NCBI GenBank assembly: GCA_965365345.1
Contig: CBDUBH010000018.1
Location: forward strand, 1 to 43,996
Source: CBDUBH01 sp965365345
Lineage (GTDB): Bacteria; Bacteroidota; Ignavibacteria; Ignavibacteriales; SURF-24
Reading direction: 5' to 3'
Length of the DNA: 43,996 bases
How positions within the stretch are numbered: the first letter of the stretch is position 1; every line of letters begins with the position of its first letter. Shown here one piece after another: positions 8,753 through 17,103 of this stretch. Position numbers and translations under genes: made by a program. The notes under the pieces were generated by a model, which was given only the letters and a program-made list of their open reading frames with translations, ran no database searches and was not told where the DNA came from.

Positions 8753-9253
8753 ATGAAAAAAATTCTTTTAGTAATTATTGTTCTGTTTTTTGCTGCCGGA
8801 TTTACTAAATCACAAACAAGACCAAATGGAAAAAATTTTGGATTTGGAATTATGATCGGCGACCCGACCGGCGCCAGTTTGAAATATTGGACCGATAGAG
8901 ATAACGCTTTGGCATTTTCGCTCGGAAGTTCATATTTCGGAAGTCCGAGAATTGGTGTTGATTATCTTTGGCATTTCGATGCATTTCAATCCAGAATCGT
9001 AAATTTGTATGCCGGACCCGGCGCTGCTTTGGGTATTGGCGAGGGACGCGGAATTTGGTACAAATCCGATAAAGGCAAATTTTACTATCGTGATGATGGA
9101 GTTGGAATAGGAATCCGCGGAGTTTTCGGAATTAATGTTGTACCTGAAAGAACTCCGATGGAAATATTTTTTGAATTCGGCACATTGATCGGATTGGCTC
9201 CTGATTTCGGCAGCGCAGTTGATGTTGCTTTGGGAGTAAGATTTTATCCGTGA
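8753..9253 (+). CDS. Small predicted outer-membrane beta-barrel protein, function unknown
   Basis: A 166-residue protein with a clear signal peptide (MKKILLVIIVLFFAAGFTKS) and a mature part rich in Gly, aromatic residues and alternating hydrophobic strands (IGDPTGASLKYW, ALAFSLGSSYF, GIGIRGVFGINVV, DVALGVRFYP). This suggests an 8-strand-type outer-membrane barrel. I do not recognise a functional family. GGAG at 8744-8747 precedes the ATG. It stands alone: egtB runs divergently upstream, and a double palindrome, probably a terminator, follows directly. Confidence 0.8.
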   Translation: MKKILLVIIVLFFAAGFTKSQTRPNGKNFGFGIMIGDPTGASLKYWTDRDNALAFSLGSSYFGSPRIGVDYLWHFDAFQSRIVNLYAGPGAALGIGEGRGIWYKSDKGKFYYRDDGVGIGIRGVFGINVVPERTPMEIFFEFGTLIGLAPDFGSAVDVALGVRFYP

Positions 9254-9275
9254 TTTATTAGCTTATCAGCATTTG

Positions 9276-9379
9276 AAATTTGTCTGATTCCGGGCAAGCC
9301 GGAATGACAAATTTATTATAAAATTAAGCCGTCATTCTGTCCCGTTTAAATCGGAATTCAGGATCAGACGGCTTTTTTT
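9276..9379 (+). terminator. Composite palindromic repeat acting as terminator (first of twin copies)
   Basis: There are two nested palindromes. The first pairs AAATTTGTC (9276-9284) with GACAAATTT (9306-9314) around GATTCCGG/CCGGAAT. The second pairs AAGCCGTC (9326-9333) with GACGGCTT (9367-9374) and runs into TTTTTTT (9373-9379), the classic form of an intrinsic terminator. A near-copy lies at 11915-12006 after the next gene. The rest of this 259-base gap is AT-rich with no coding frame. Confidence 0.7.
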
Positions 9380-9512
9380 ACTTCTGAAATTCAATTAAAA
9401 TTGAAAACTTGAATTTTGTTAATTATAAAATAACTTCTCAAAATCTTTATTGTGAAATTTGAAATATTAAATTTATTTTTGATAATAAATTTAAAATCAC
9501 TTTTCTTCTAAA

Positions 9513-11882
9513 ATGAAAATTCACAAAAATATTTCAATTTACATTTCGCTGATTTTTATTCCGCTTATCTTTTTTTCCTGCCAAAAAAAAATTGAAAAAG
9601 TAAAAATAAAATTTATTGTAAAAACCGAAAAAGATTTAGATCAAAATTCAATTTTTATTACCGGAAATATTGAGGAATTAGGAAATTGGAATCCTGCAAA
9701 CGCAAAACTTGAAAAGCAAAATGATTCTATCTGGAGCAAAGAATTTTTTTTTGATAAAGGAGAAAACATTGAATACAAATTTACTTTGGGAAGCTGGCAG
9801 AACGAGGCTTCTGATTCTTTGGGATTGGAATTTGATAATTTTGAAATCAGTTTACAAAACGATACGGTAATTCATCATCAAATTTGCTGCTGGAAAAATC
9901 AAACAAAAGCAGGAGCTTTAATAATAGATAGAGAAATTCTCAATCAAAATTTAAACGGAATATCAATAAATTCGGGATTCAAATATCATAAAGGCGATAA
10001 TAAAATTTGGGCTTCGGAAAATTTTGATGATACGAATTGGGAAATTTCTTCATCCGTAATTTCAAATGTTTATAAACCGGAAAGCGGATTTAACGGAATC
10101 GGCTGGTACAGACTTCATCTTTGGGTTGATTCAACTTTATGGGGAAAACCTGTAGCGTTTTATATAAATCAATTAGGTGCAAGCGAAATTTATTTTAACG
10201 GAAAATTTCATTCATCTTACGGAATTGTGAGTGATGATATTAATCAAAATAAATCTGTTCAAAACAGAATCTGGAAAATTTTAGATCTCGAAAATAAATC
10301 TCATCAGGTGATTGCGATCCGCTACGCAAGTTATGATTTTCAAAATATAAACTCGCGAAGTTTTGATGCCGGATTTATTATTTTTCTAAAAGATATTGAT
10401 AAACAATTAATTGAATTGCACACCACTTACAGATCGCGCACAATCTATCATATGGTTTTTACGATTGTTCCTTTTGTGCTTGCATTAATTCATTTTATGA
10501 TTTTTATTTTTTATCCGAAAGAAAAGCAAAATCTTTTTTATTCAATTTGTTTGATCGGATTTTCAATTATAGCTTTTACTTTTGATCAAAGATATATTTC
10601 AACAAATATTAAAGAAATTCTTTTTTATTATGATGTAGCAAATTTTGCGGTTGCAATAACAGTTCTTTTCGGACTTTTAACTGCCTATTCGGTTGCGTAT
10701 TATAAAATTCCCAAAAGAAGTTATGTTTTTATTTTATTGGCAATTATAATTTTGATCTGGTCGTTTAAGCCTGATAATAATCTGGCCAACGCAATTAATT
10801 TATATATACTTATTTCCTTCATTGAAATAATTATTGTTTTTATAAAACGAACCGAAAAAAAATTAAAAGGAATTATTCTTGTTGAAATAGGATTTTTCCT
10901 GCTGGCATTTTTTGCAATTTACAACATACTTATAAATTACGGTTACCTTGAAAATTTCGGCGGATATGAAATTATAACTTTTTACGGCGTTTTAGGATTG
11001 GCAATTTTTATGTCGTTATATCTTTCATATAATTTTGCGCTTACCAATAAAGATTTGGCAAATCAATTGGAAAATGTAAAACTGCTTTCGCAAAAAACTT
11101 TGGAGCAGGAAAAAGCAGCAAAGGAAAGTGAAATTGAAAGGCGTTTGCTTGAAGCAGAAAATGATCGTAAAACTTTTGAGCTTGAAGAAGCACGGAAATT
11201 TCAATTATCAATGCTTCCACAAACGCCGCCCGAAATTGAAAATTTTGAAATTGCAATGTTTATGAAAACCGCAGCTGAAGTTGGCGGTGATTATTACGAT
11301 TATCAAATTTCCCAAAATAATATTTTAACTTTGGCAATTGGCGATGCAACCGGACACGGCGCAAAAGCAGGCGTAATGGTTGCAGCGGCAAAGAGTTTGT
11401 TTCAGGCATTTGCCGGAAATGAGCCTTTGCAAATCATAAAAACTTCTACCAAAGCAATAAAGCAAATGAAACTTCATAATATGTTTATGGCGCTTGAAAT
11501 TGCAAGGTTTGAAAATAACAAATTGATCATTTCAAATGCGGGAATGCCGCCTGTATTTTGGTTTAAAAATGAAAATAGATCAGTTGAAATTATTTATCAG
11601 AAAAGTATGCCGTTGGGAAGTTTTGTAAATTTTCCTTATTCAGAAAAAGAATTGATTTTGAATTCCGGCGATATAATTCTTTTTTCGAGTGATGGATTTA
11701 TTGAATTGATGAATGAAAAAAACGAATTGCTTGGAATTGAAAACGCTGCGGAAATTTTCCAAAATGCCGCACAAAATTCCTTTGAAGATATAATTGAAAA
11801 TTTAAATTGCGAATGCGAAAAATGGAGCAGTTCCAAAAATGTTAATGATGATATGACTTTTGTCGTGATCAAGATGAAGTAA
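9513..11882 (+). CDS. Lipoprotein-anchored CBM20-like / 7TM / SpoIIE-type PP2C phosphatase
   Basis: A 789-residue signalling protein. Residues 1-23 are a signal with lipobox (IFFSC, Cys23). Residues about 31-128 match a CBM20 starch-binding-type fold (FITGNIEELGNWNPANA at 48-64, then YKFTLGSW). A second beta-sandwich covers about 150-295 (WYRLHLWVDSTLW, ASEIYFNGKF), like 7TMR-DISM extracellular sensors. Several membrane helices follow (about 308-510), then a coiled coil (to about 565). The cytosolic SpoIIE/PP2C domain has EVGGDYYDY (about 588), GDATGHGAKAG (about 610), FSSDGFIE (about 725) and NDDMTFVVIK at the end. This domain dephosphorylates anti-sigma-factor antagonists in partner-switching systems. 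No antagonist or kinase gene is adjacent. Ligand sensing at the cell surface is inferred; a carbohydrate ligand is only a suggestion. Confidence 0.88.
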   Translation: MKIHKNISIYISLIFIPLIFFSCQKKIEKVKIKFIVKTEKDLDQNSIFITGNIEELGNWNPANAKLEKQNDSIWSKEFFFDKGENIEYKFTLGSWQNEASDSLGLEFDNFEISLQNDTVIHHQICCWKNQTKAGALIIDREILNQNLNGISINSGFKYHKGDNKIWASENFDDTNWEISSSVISNVYKPESGFNGIGWYRLHLWVDSTLWGKPVAFYINQLGASEIYFNGKFHSSYGIVSDDINQNKSVQNRIWKILDLENKSHQVIAIRYASYDFQNINSRSFDAGFIIFLKDIDKQLIELHTTYRSRTIYHMVFTIVPFVLALIHFMIFIFYPKEKQNLFYSICLIGFSIIAFTFDQRYISTNIKEILFYYDVANFAVAITVLFGLLTAYSVAYYKIPKRSYVFILLAIIILIWSFKPDNNLANAINLYILISFIEIIIVFIKRTEKKLKGIILVEIGFFLLAFFAIYNILINYGYLENFGGYEIITFYGVLGLAIFMSLYLSYNFALTNKDLANQLENVKLLSQKTLEQEKAAKESEIERRLLEAENDRKTFELEEARKFQLSMLPQTPPEIENFEIAMFMKTAAEVGGDYYDYQISQNNILTLAIGDATGHGAKAGVMVAAAKSLFQAFAGNEPLQIIKTSTKAIKQMKLHNMFMALEIARFENNKLIISNAGMPPVFWFKNENRSVEIIYQKSMPLGSFVNFPYSEKELILNSGDIILFSSDGFIELMNEKNELLGIENAAEIFQNAAQNSFEDIIENLNCECEKWSSSKNVNDDMTFVVIKMK

Positions 11883-11914
11883 TTATTAAGCTTTTAGCAA
11901 TCATTTAAAGACAT

Positions 11915-12006
11915 AAAATTTGTCTGATTCCGGACAAGCCGGAAGGACAAATTTTGTAAAAAGATTAAAATCCGTCATTCTCGCTTGTCGAGAATCAGAC
12001 GGTTTT
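11915..12006 (+). terminator. Composite palindromic repeat acting as terminator (second twin copy)
   Basis: This repeats the arrangement after the preceding gene. AAAATTTGTC (11915-11924) pairs with GACAAATTTT (11946-11955) around GATTCCGG/CCGGAA. Then CCGTCATTCTCG..CGAGAATCAGACGG (11972-12002) forms a long stem followed by TTTTA. The position right behind a stop codon and the T-run support termination. The remainder of the 290-base gap up to pepT shows nothing else recognisable. Confidence 0.65.
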
Positions 12007-12172
12007 ATTGTATTAAATAAATTTTATGTGTTTTCTGCTGCGTGCTAAACAATTTTTAAAATGAAAACTATTAACTGATAACTGACAACTAAATAAAGTT
12101 GAATTTCAAATCGGTTTTCAATATTATATACATTAAATTTAATTTTATTACAAAATAAAACGAGGTTCAGTA

Positions 12173-13423
12173 ATGTTCGATCCCGATTACAAATTTACCT
12201 GCGTCGAAAGATTCCTGAAGTATGTAAAATACGATACGCAATCAGATGAAGAATCCACATCATTCCCAAGCTCAGAAAAACAATTAGTCCTTTCAAAAGA
12301 TTTAGTTGAAGAATTAAAACAGATCGGTTTAAAAGATGCGCATCTTGATGAAAACGGTTATGTGATTGCAACACTTCCTTCAAATACCGATAAAGATGTT
12401 CCGGTGATCGGATTTATTGCGCATGTTGATACTTCTCCCGCTGTTACAGGCGCAAATGTAAATCCTATAATTCACAAAAATTATCAAGGCGGTGATATCA
12501 TTCTTCCAAATGATACATCTCAAGTAATTAGAGTTGATCAAAATCCGTTATTAAAAGATATGATCGGATTTGATATTATCACAACTGACGGCACAACACT
12601 TTTGGGCGCTGATAATAAAGCCGGCGTTGCCGAAATTGTGGATGCTATGAATTATTTAATTACTCATCCGGAAGTTAAACACGGAACAATAAAAGTTTGT
12701 TTTACTCCCGATGAAGAAGTCGGAAGAGGAACTGAAAAATTTAATGTTCAAAAATTCGGTGCAAAATATGCTTACACAGTTGATGGTTCAACCCGCGGTG
12801 AAATTGAAAGCGAAACTTTCAGTGCCGATGCTGTAGTAATAAAATTCATCGGAAAAAATATTCATCCCGGATTTGCAAAAGGCAGAATGGTAAACTCAAT
12901 GAAAATTGCCGCAAAATTTTTAGATAGTTTACCGAAAGATAGTTTTTCACCTGAAACTACTGAAAAGCGTGAGGGATTTGTTCATCCGAATTCAATAAAC
13001 GGAAATGAAGAATTTACCACGATCAAATTTATTATTCGTGATTTCGTTACCGAAAAATTAAAAGAATATGAAGATTATTTAAAAGATCTTGCGGAAAAAA
13101 CAGTTAAAGAATATCCCGAAGCAAAATTTGAATTTCAGGTAATTGAACAATACAGAAATATGAAATATGTTTTGGATGATCATCCGCAAGTTACCGATTA
13201 TGCAATTGAAGCATTGAATAGATTGAATATTAAACCGATCATGAATCCGATTCGCGGCGGAACTGATGGCGCAAGACTTTCATACATGGGATTACCAACT
13301 CCAAACATTTTTGCCGGCGAACACAGTTTCCATTCGCAATTAGAATGGATTGCAATTCAAGATATGGAAATGGCTGTTAAAAACATTATCGAAATTGCAA
13401 AAGTTTGGGAAGAAAAATCCTAA
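12173..13423 (+). CDS. pepT: Peptidase T (tripeptide aminopeptidase, M20B)
   Basis: A cytosolic dizinc aminopeptidase that releases the N-terminal residue of tripeptides. The 416-residue length is normal. Zinc and catalytic positions are visible: HVDTSP with His84 and Asp86, LLGADNKAG with Asp147, TPDEEVGRG with Glu181/Glu182, TVDG with Asp204, and GEHSFHSQLEW with His387. RGGTDGARLSYMGLP is also characteristic. GAGG (12162-12165) provides a Shine-Dalgarno 7 nt before ATG. It appears monocistronic: a composite terminator lies upstream, and two hairpins follow (13449-13473 and 13489-13512). Confidence 0.96.
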   Translation: MFDPDYKFTCVERFLKYVKYDTQSDEESTSFPSSEKQLVLSKDLVEELKQIGLKDAHLDENGYVIATLPSNTDKDVPVIGFIAHVDTSPAVTGANVNPIIHKNYQGGDIILPNDTSQVIRVDQNPLLKDMIGFDIITTDGTTLLGADNKAGVAEIVDAMNYLITHPEVKHGTIKVCFTPDEEVGRGTEKFNVQKFGAKYAYTVDGSTRGEIESETFSADAVVIKFIGKNIHPGFAKGRMVNSMKIAAKFLDSLPKDSFSPETTEKREGFVHPNSINGNEEFTTIKFIIRDFVTEKLKEYEDYLKDLAEKTVKEYPEAKFEFQVIEQYRNMKYVLDDHPQVTDYAIEALNRLNIKPIMNPIRGGTDGARLSYMGLPTPNIFAGEHSFHSQLEWIAIQDMEMAVKNIIEIAKVWEEKS

Positions 13424-13448
13424 TAATTTTGTAAACCCTCACCTTTTA

Positions 13449-13473
13449 TCCTCTCCCTTAAAAAGGGAGAGGA
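13449..13473. terminator. CTCTCCC/GGGAGAG hairpin downstream of pepT
   Basis: A perfect 11-bp stem TCCTCTCCCTT (13449-13459), loop AAA, AAGGGAGAGGA (13463-13473). It belongs to the same dispersed family as the hairpins at 6082-6153, including the preceding CCCTCACC-like lead. It probably ends or stabilises the pepT transcript. Confidence 0.6.
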
Positions 13474-13488
13474 AATATGTAATTCATT

Positions 13489-13512
13489 ATTCCGGCTTGT
13501 CCGGAATTTTTT
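13489..13512 (+). terminator. ATTCCGG-cttgt-CCGGAAT hairpin with T-run
   Basis: ATTCCGG (13489-13495) and CCGGAAT (13501-13507) form a 7-bp stem with loop CTTGT, running into a T-rich stretch to 13512. It is a minimal copy of the intergenic palindrome family and has the form of an intrinsic terminator only 20 nt before the next start codon. Confidence 0.6.
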
Positions 13513-13531
13513 ATTATCAAAAGCAAAAATT

Positions 13532-14089
13532 ATGGAATCTGAAAAAGAAAAAATGCTTGCCGGAAAATTGTATGATGCAACTGATCCGGAACTTTCCGAG
13601 ATGCGTAAAAGTACGCGCGATCTTTTAAAAATAATTAATAATCCGTTAAGCAATTCCGAAGCGATCAAAATATCTTTTTCAAAATTATTCGGTGGTGCGA
13701 AAAGTGAACCTTGGATTGAACCGCCATTTTTTTGCGATTACGGAAAAAATATCTTTCTCGGAGAAAAAGTTTACTTCAATTTTAATTGTGTGATTTTGGA
13801 TGTAAACACTGTAAAAATAGGCAATGAAGTTTTATTCGGCCCAAACGTTCAAATCTATACTGCTTCTCATCCTTTGGATTGGAAAACAAGAGCAAGCGGA
13901 TTAGAATTAGGTAAACCGATTACGATAGGCAATAATGTCTGGATCGGCGGCGGAGCAATAATTTTGCCGGGAGTAAATATTGGCGATAGAGCAGTTATCG
14001 GCGCGGGTTCTGTTGTAACTAAAAATATTCCAAGTGATGTTTTTGCCGCAGGAAATCCGTGTAAAGTGATTAAAGATCTCAATTCTTAA
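13532..14089 (+). CDS. maa: Maltose O-acetyltransferase-like hexapeptide-repeat acyltransferase
   Basis: A left-handed beta-helix acetyltransferase of the Maa/LacA type, which moves acetyl from acetyl-CoA to a sugar hydroxyl. The 185-residue length matches. The N-terminal Mac domain is present (EKEKMLAGKLYDATDPEL, 5-22), followed by PPFFCDYGKNIFLGEKVYFN. The catalytic histidine is His113 in TASHPLD. Hexapeptide repeats follow (PITIGNNVWIGGGAIILPGV) and the end is the usual GNPCKVIKD. The true acceptor sugar is unknown. The start codon has no visible Shine-Dalgarno. It stands alone between palindromic repeats. Confidence 0.9.
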   Translation: MESEKEKMLAGKLYDATDPELSEMRKSTRDLLKIINNPLSNSEAIKISFSKLFGGAKSEPWIEPPFFCDYGKNIFLGEKVYFNFNCVILDVNTVKIGNEVLFGPNVQIYTASHPLDWKTRASGLELGKPITIGNNVWIGGGAIILPGVNIGDRAVIGAGSVVTKNIPSDVFAAGNPCKVIKDLNS

Positions 14090-14447
14090 GAACTCCTACA
14101 ATATTTCCGTCATTCCGGCTTGTCCGGAATCTTTTTTATTTAGAAAGGATTCCCGACGCGTCCCTCACGATTAAATCGGGAAATCGGGACTTGCGGGAAT
14201 GATGTCAACTGAAATAGTTATCCCGATTTTTTCGGGGGAGTCTTTTCTAAAAAGTATCTGATATAATAAATCGGAACGAATTCCTTAAGTAATCTTTTTG
14301 ATTCAAATAAAATCTTTTTCAAATAAACAACCTTAACATATCTTTTTTACTTTGTAACAATTATGCACAAAAATTTTTTCATCTTTCAAAAATGAAATTT
14401 CTTCATTATGATATTATATTTAGGAATTCAGTTTTGAAAAATAAAAT
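14090..14447. repeat. Intergenic region with palindromic repeats and a terminator
   Basis: The first part holds a good intrinsic terminator: ATTCCGG (14112-14118), loop CTTGT, CCGGAAT (14124-14130), then CTTTTTT to 14137. Next comes a degraded copy in the other orientation (about 14141-14205) with GATTAAATCGGGA-type words, and ATCCCGA..TCGGGGG near 14220-14240. The last 180 bases are AT-rich, contain no coding frame and must include the promoter of the cation exporter; I cannot point to its hexamers. Confidence 0.65.
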
Positions 14448-15299
14448 ATGCCTTATTTAAAACGAGCCACAAATGTTGCGCTGGCAACAAATATTATTCT
14501 TTTCATTTTAAAAATTACAGTCGGATTAATTTCAAATTCGATTGCAATAATTTCCGAAGCAGTAAATTCACTTACCGATATTATTTCATCTTTTGCGGTA
14601 AAATTCGGAGTGAACATTTCGCGAAGAAAACCGGATGAAAATCATCAATTCGGACATACAGCCGCCCAACCTATTGCGGCATTTATTGTAGCGGTTTTTG
14701 CGGGAGTTTTAGGATTGGATATCGTTCAGGAATCGATAAAAAGAATTATGAATCCGGCAGAAGTAAAAGTTGATATTTTTGTTTATTCGGTTCTCGGAAT
14801 CTCAATTATTACAAAACTATTTTTAAATCGTTATCAAGTTTATATCGGTAAAAAATATAATTCGCCCGCAATTCGCGCGCAATCTTTAGATAGCATTAAC
14901 GATGTTCTCGCTTCATCATTGGCTTTGATAGGAATTTTGGGAGTGCAATTCGGTTATCCGAGAGTTGACGGCGTTGCCGGAATTTTAGTTGCGTTTTTCA
15001 TTTTCAAATCGGGTTACGAAATTGCGCGCGAAAATATTGATTATTTGATGGGCAGAGCCGCCGATGAAGAATTTATAATTGAAGTTGCAAACCGCGCGCT
15101 TAAAGTTAAAGGCGTTGAAGGTTTAAATGATATCCGATCGTATTATGTAGGCGATAAATATCACATCGAAATTCATATTGATGTAAAGCACAACGCAACC
15201 ACTCGCGAATCCCACGACATCGGGAAAAAAGTACAATTTTCAATTGAAGCAATGGATGAGGTAAATAAAGTTTTTGTTCATATTGATCCGGTGGAGTAA
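14448..15299 (+). CDS. Cation diffusion facilitator (CDF) metal exporter, Asn/Asp-type metal site
   Basis: An inner-membrane metal/proton antiporter exporting divalent metals. The 283 residues carry the six-helix CDF membrane domain (to about 205) and the cytosolic ferredoxin-like C-terminal domain (about 210-283, KYHIEIHIDVKHN). The transport site normally read as DxxxD in helix 2 and HxxxD in helix 5 for zinc/iron exporters is here Asn40-xxx-Asp44 (EAVNSLTD) and Asp148-xxx-Asp152 (SLDSINDV). Loss of the helix-5 histidine and presence of an Asn/Asp set resemble manganese-exporting CDFs, so Mn2+ may be preferred; this is inference. No SD is obvious. It stands alone between repeats. Confidence 0.9.
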   Translation: MPYLKRATNVALATNIILFILKITVGLISNSIAIISEAVNSLTDIISSFAVKFGVNISRRKPDENHQFGHTAAQPIAAFIVAVFAGVLGLDIVQESIKRIMNPAEVKVDIFVYSVLGISIITKLFLNRYQVYIGKKYNSPAIRAQSLDSINDVLASSLALIGILGVQFGYPRVDGVAGILVAFFIFKSGYEIARENIDYLMGRAADEEFIIEVANRALKVKGVEGLNDIRSYYVGDKYHIEIHIDVKHNATTRESHDIGKKVQFSIEAMDEVNKVFVHIDPVE

Positions 15300-15725
15300 T
15301 AATTAAAAGATGAAAAGATTAGAAAGATAAAAATACAGAAAATATATTTGCTATTTGTCATTTCGAAGCGGAGCGAGAAATCTTTATATCCGTCATTCCG
15401 GCTTGTCCGGAATCTTTCTTTGTCATTGCGAACGAAGTGAAGCAATCGCAGAGATCACTTCGTCATTTCATTCCTCGTGATGACAAATTTAGTTGGTGTC
15501 ATTGCGAGCGGAGCGCAACAATCTCTTTTCAAATTTCTTAATCATGATCTTGATCTTAATCTATTTTGTCATTGCGAACGAAGTGAAGCAATCTCTGAGA
15601 TCGCCACAGTCGTTCCTCCCTCGCGATGACAAGACGCTTAGAGTTTTTTAAATTTCTAACAACTTTCCTTTTCAGATTTAAAATCATAATTTTGCCTTTA
15701 ATAAAATATCTTTTTCCTTGGGGTT
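15300..15725. repeat. Repeat island: intergenic palindrome plus three TGTCATTGCGAnCG elements
   Basis: A 426-base gene-free stretch. It contains a GTCATTTCGAAGCGGAGCG piece (about 15357-15380), a GTCATTCCGG-cttgt-CCGGAATC palindrome (15392-15414), and three elements beginning TGTCATTGCGA: 15421-15485, 15497-15528 (partial) and 15567-15631. The complete ones run through AACGAAGTGAAGCAATC to a closing (G/C)GTGATGACA or GCGATGACA, so their ends are inverted (TGTCATTGCG against CGC/TGATGACA). A fourth, more diverged member lies at 23189-23285. They look like small non-coding mobile or REP-like elements. The last 90 bases are AT-rich and lead into the next gene. Confidence 0.75.
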
Positions 15726-15728
15726 TTG

Positions 15729-17066
15729 ATGAAATTCAAATTATTCATTTTTCTTTTTCCCTCACTTTATTTTTTAAGCTGCACAGAGCCTAATGATCCG
15801 GAAATTCCGCCGGAAGATAAAATAAATTTATCTATAGAAGTTGAAGATGTTTCATGCACAGAAGCTTGGATAAAACTTAAAATTGATAAACCTAATGAAG
15901 TAAAATTATTTATTGATGATAAAGAAACAAATCAATTTCATCTTTCTTCAGATACACTGATTTATTTAGACACTCTCTTTTCAAATACAAGCTACAAAAT
16001 AGAAGCTGCTTATCTAAAGGGTGGAAATTTAAGCAAAAAGACTTCTGCAATTGCTCAAACAATGGATATTACAAGTCACAATTATACTTGGAAAATATTC
16101 AAGTTTGGTGGAGTAGTTAATCCCTCCCATTTCATTAATATCCATATTATAAATGAAAATAATATCTGGGCTGTAGGAGAAATTTTTACTGAAGATTCTG
16201 ACACTTATGATTCCCTTGGCAATTGGATAGATCCTTATAATGTAGCTCATTGGGATGGTAAGGAATGGAAATTAATCAGACTAATGTCAGTAACAAGAAT
16301 TCTTTATCCGACTAGCAGTAGTACAGATAGTTCATTTGTAGAAGGACATTCGATATTCGCTTTTAGTGAAAATGACGTCTGGATCTCTGCAGGAAATGTA
16401 TTTCACTATGATGGAAAATCTTGGACACAAAGAAATGGTAATGGAGCCGGATTTGCAAAAAAGATCTTAGGTAAAAAACCCAAGGATATATATTTTTTAA
16501 AAGAAGATAAACTAATTCATTTTAATGGTACCGATTGGATGTCAATTCCCCTTGGAATATCTATTCCATTGAAGGACATTGCAGCAAACGGTGATGAAAT
16601 CTGGATAAACGGATATTCATACTTAACCGGAGAAAGCATACTTCTTAAACTCAAAGATAATAAGGTAACTAAAGTTTGGGAACAAAATACGGCATCCGAT
16701 AAAGAACCTTACGGTAGTTATATCAGCAGTATATTCATTACGAATAAAGATATGTTTATTGACAGTGATTATGGTGTGTTCAGAAATAAATTAGGTGTTG
16801 ACTCATCTTCAAAGTGGATTAAATCTACTTTTCGTTTTGATTATAAGATTACCGGAACATCTTCAAATGATGTTTATACAGTAGGAGATCAAGCAGATAC
16901 ATGGCATTATAATGGATTAAATTGGAAGCAGATTTACATTGATTGGGGTATGAATACAATACTTTATTCAGCTCATTCAAAAAATGATATTATTGCGAGC
17001 GCAGGTGTATTTGTTGATCATCCAATTTTTCATAAAGCCATACTAATAATAGGTAAAAGACAGTGA
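15729..17066 (+). CDS. Secreted lipoprotein with FnIII-like domain and propeller-like repeats, function unknown
   Basis: I start at the ATG (15729) rather than the TTG one codon earlier. Signal and lipobox: MKFKLFIFLFPSLYFLSC, Cys18. Residues about 30-125 look like a fibronectin-III-type sandwich. The rest has recurring units of the form NDVW..G / HYDGKSW / NDVY..G: ENNIWAVG (about 144), ENDVWISAG (about 215), KDIYFLKEDK (about 252), SNDVYTVG (about 379), each tied to a HxxG.xW strand (AHWDGKEW, HYDGKSW, HFNGTDW, HYNGLNW). That suggests a beta-propeller facing the periplasm or outside. No enzymatic motif is seen. It is flanked by a repeat island and a strong hairpin, so it is a single-gene unit. 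Confidence 0.8.
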   Translation: MKFKLFIFLFPSLYFLSCTEPNDPEIPPEDKINLSIEVEDVSCTEAWIKLKIDKPNEVKLFIDDKETNQFHLSSDTLIYLDTLFSNTSYKIEAAYLKGGNLSKKTSAIAQTMDITSHNYTWKIFKFGGVVNPSHFINIHIINENNIWAVGEIFTEDSDTYDSLGNWIDPYNVAHWDGKEWKLIRLMSVTRILYPTSSSTDSSFVEGHSIFAFSENDVWISAGNVFHYDGKSWTQRNGNGAGFAKKILGKKPKDIYFLKEDKLIHFNGTDWMSIPLGISIPLKDIAANGDEIWINGYSYLTGESILLKLKDNKVTKVWEQNTASDKEPYGSYISSIFITNKDMFIDSDYGVFRNKLGVDSSSKWIKSTFRFDYKITGTSSNDVYTVGDQADTWHYNGLNWKQIYIDWGMNTILYSAHSKNDIIASAGVFVDHPIFHKAILIIGKRQ

Positions 17067-17103
17067 ATAAATAAAAGCAAACAATAGAAAAATAAAATAA
17101 AAA

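Noticed and set aside
13350..13628. Frame of 92 codons spanning the end of pepT and the start of the acetyltransferase
   Set aside because: It reads through two hairpin repeats and overlaps two firm genes in other frames; composition is not protein-like.
15300..15725. CRISPR array in the repeat island
   Set aside because: The repeats are few, unevenly spaced and of different lengths with inverted ends; no regular repeat-spacer pattern and no cas genes.
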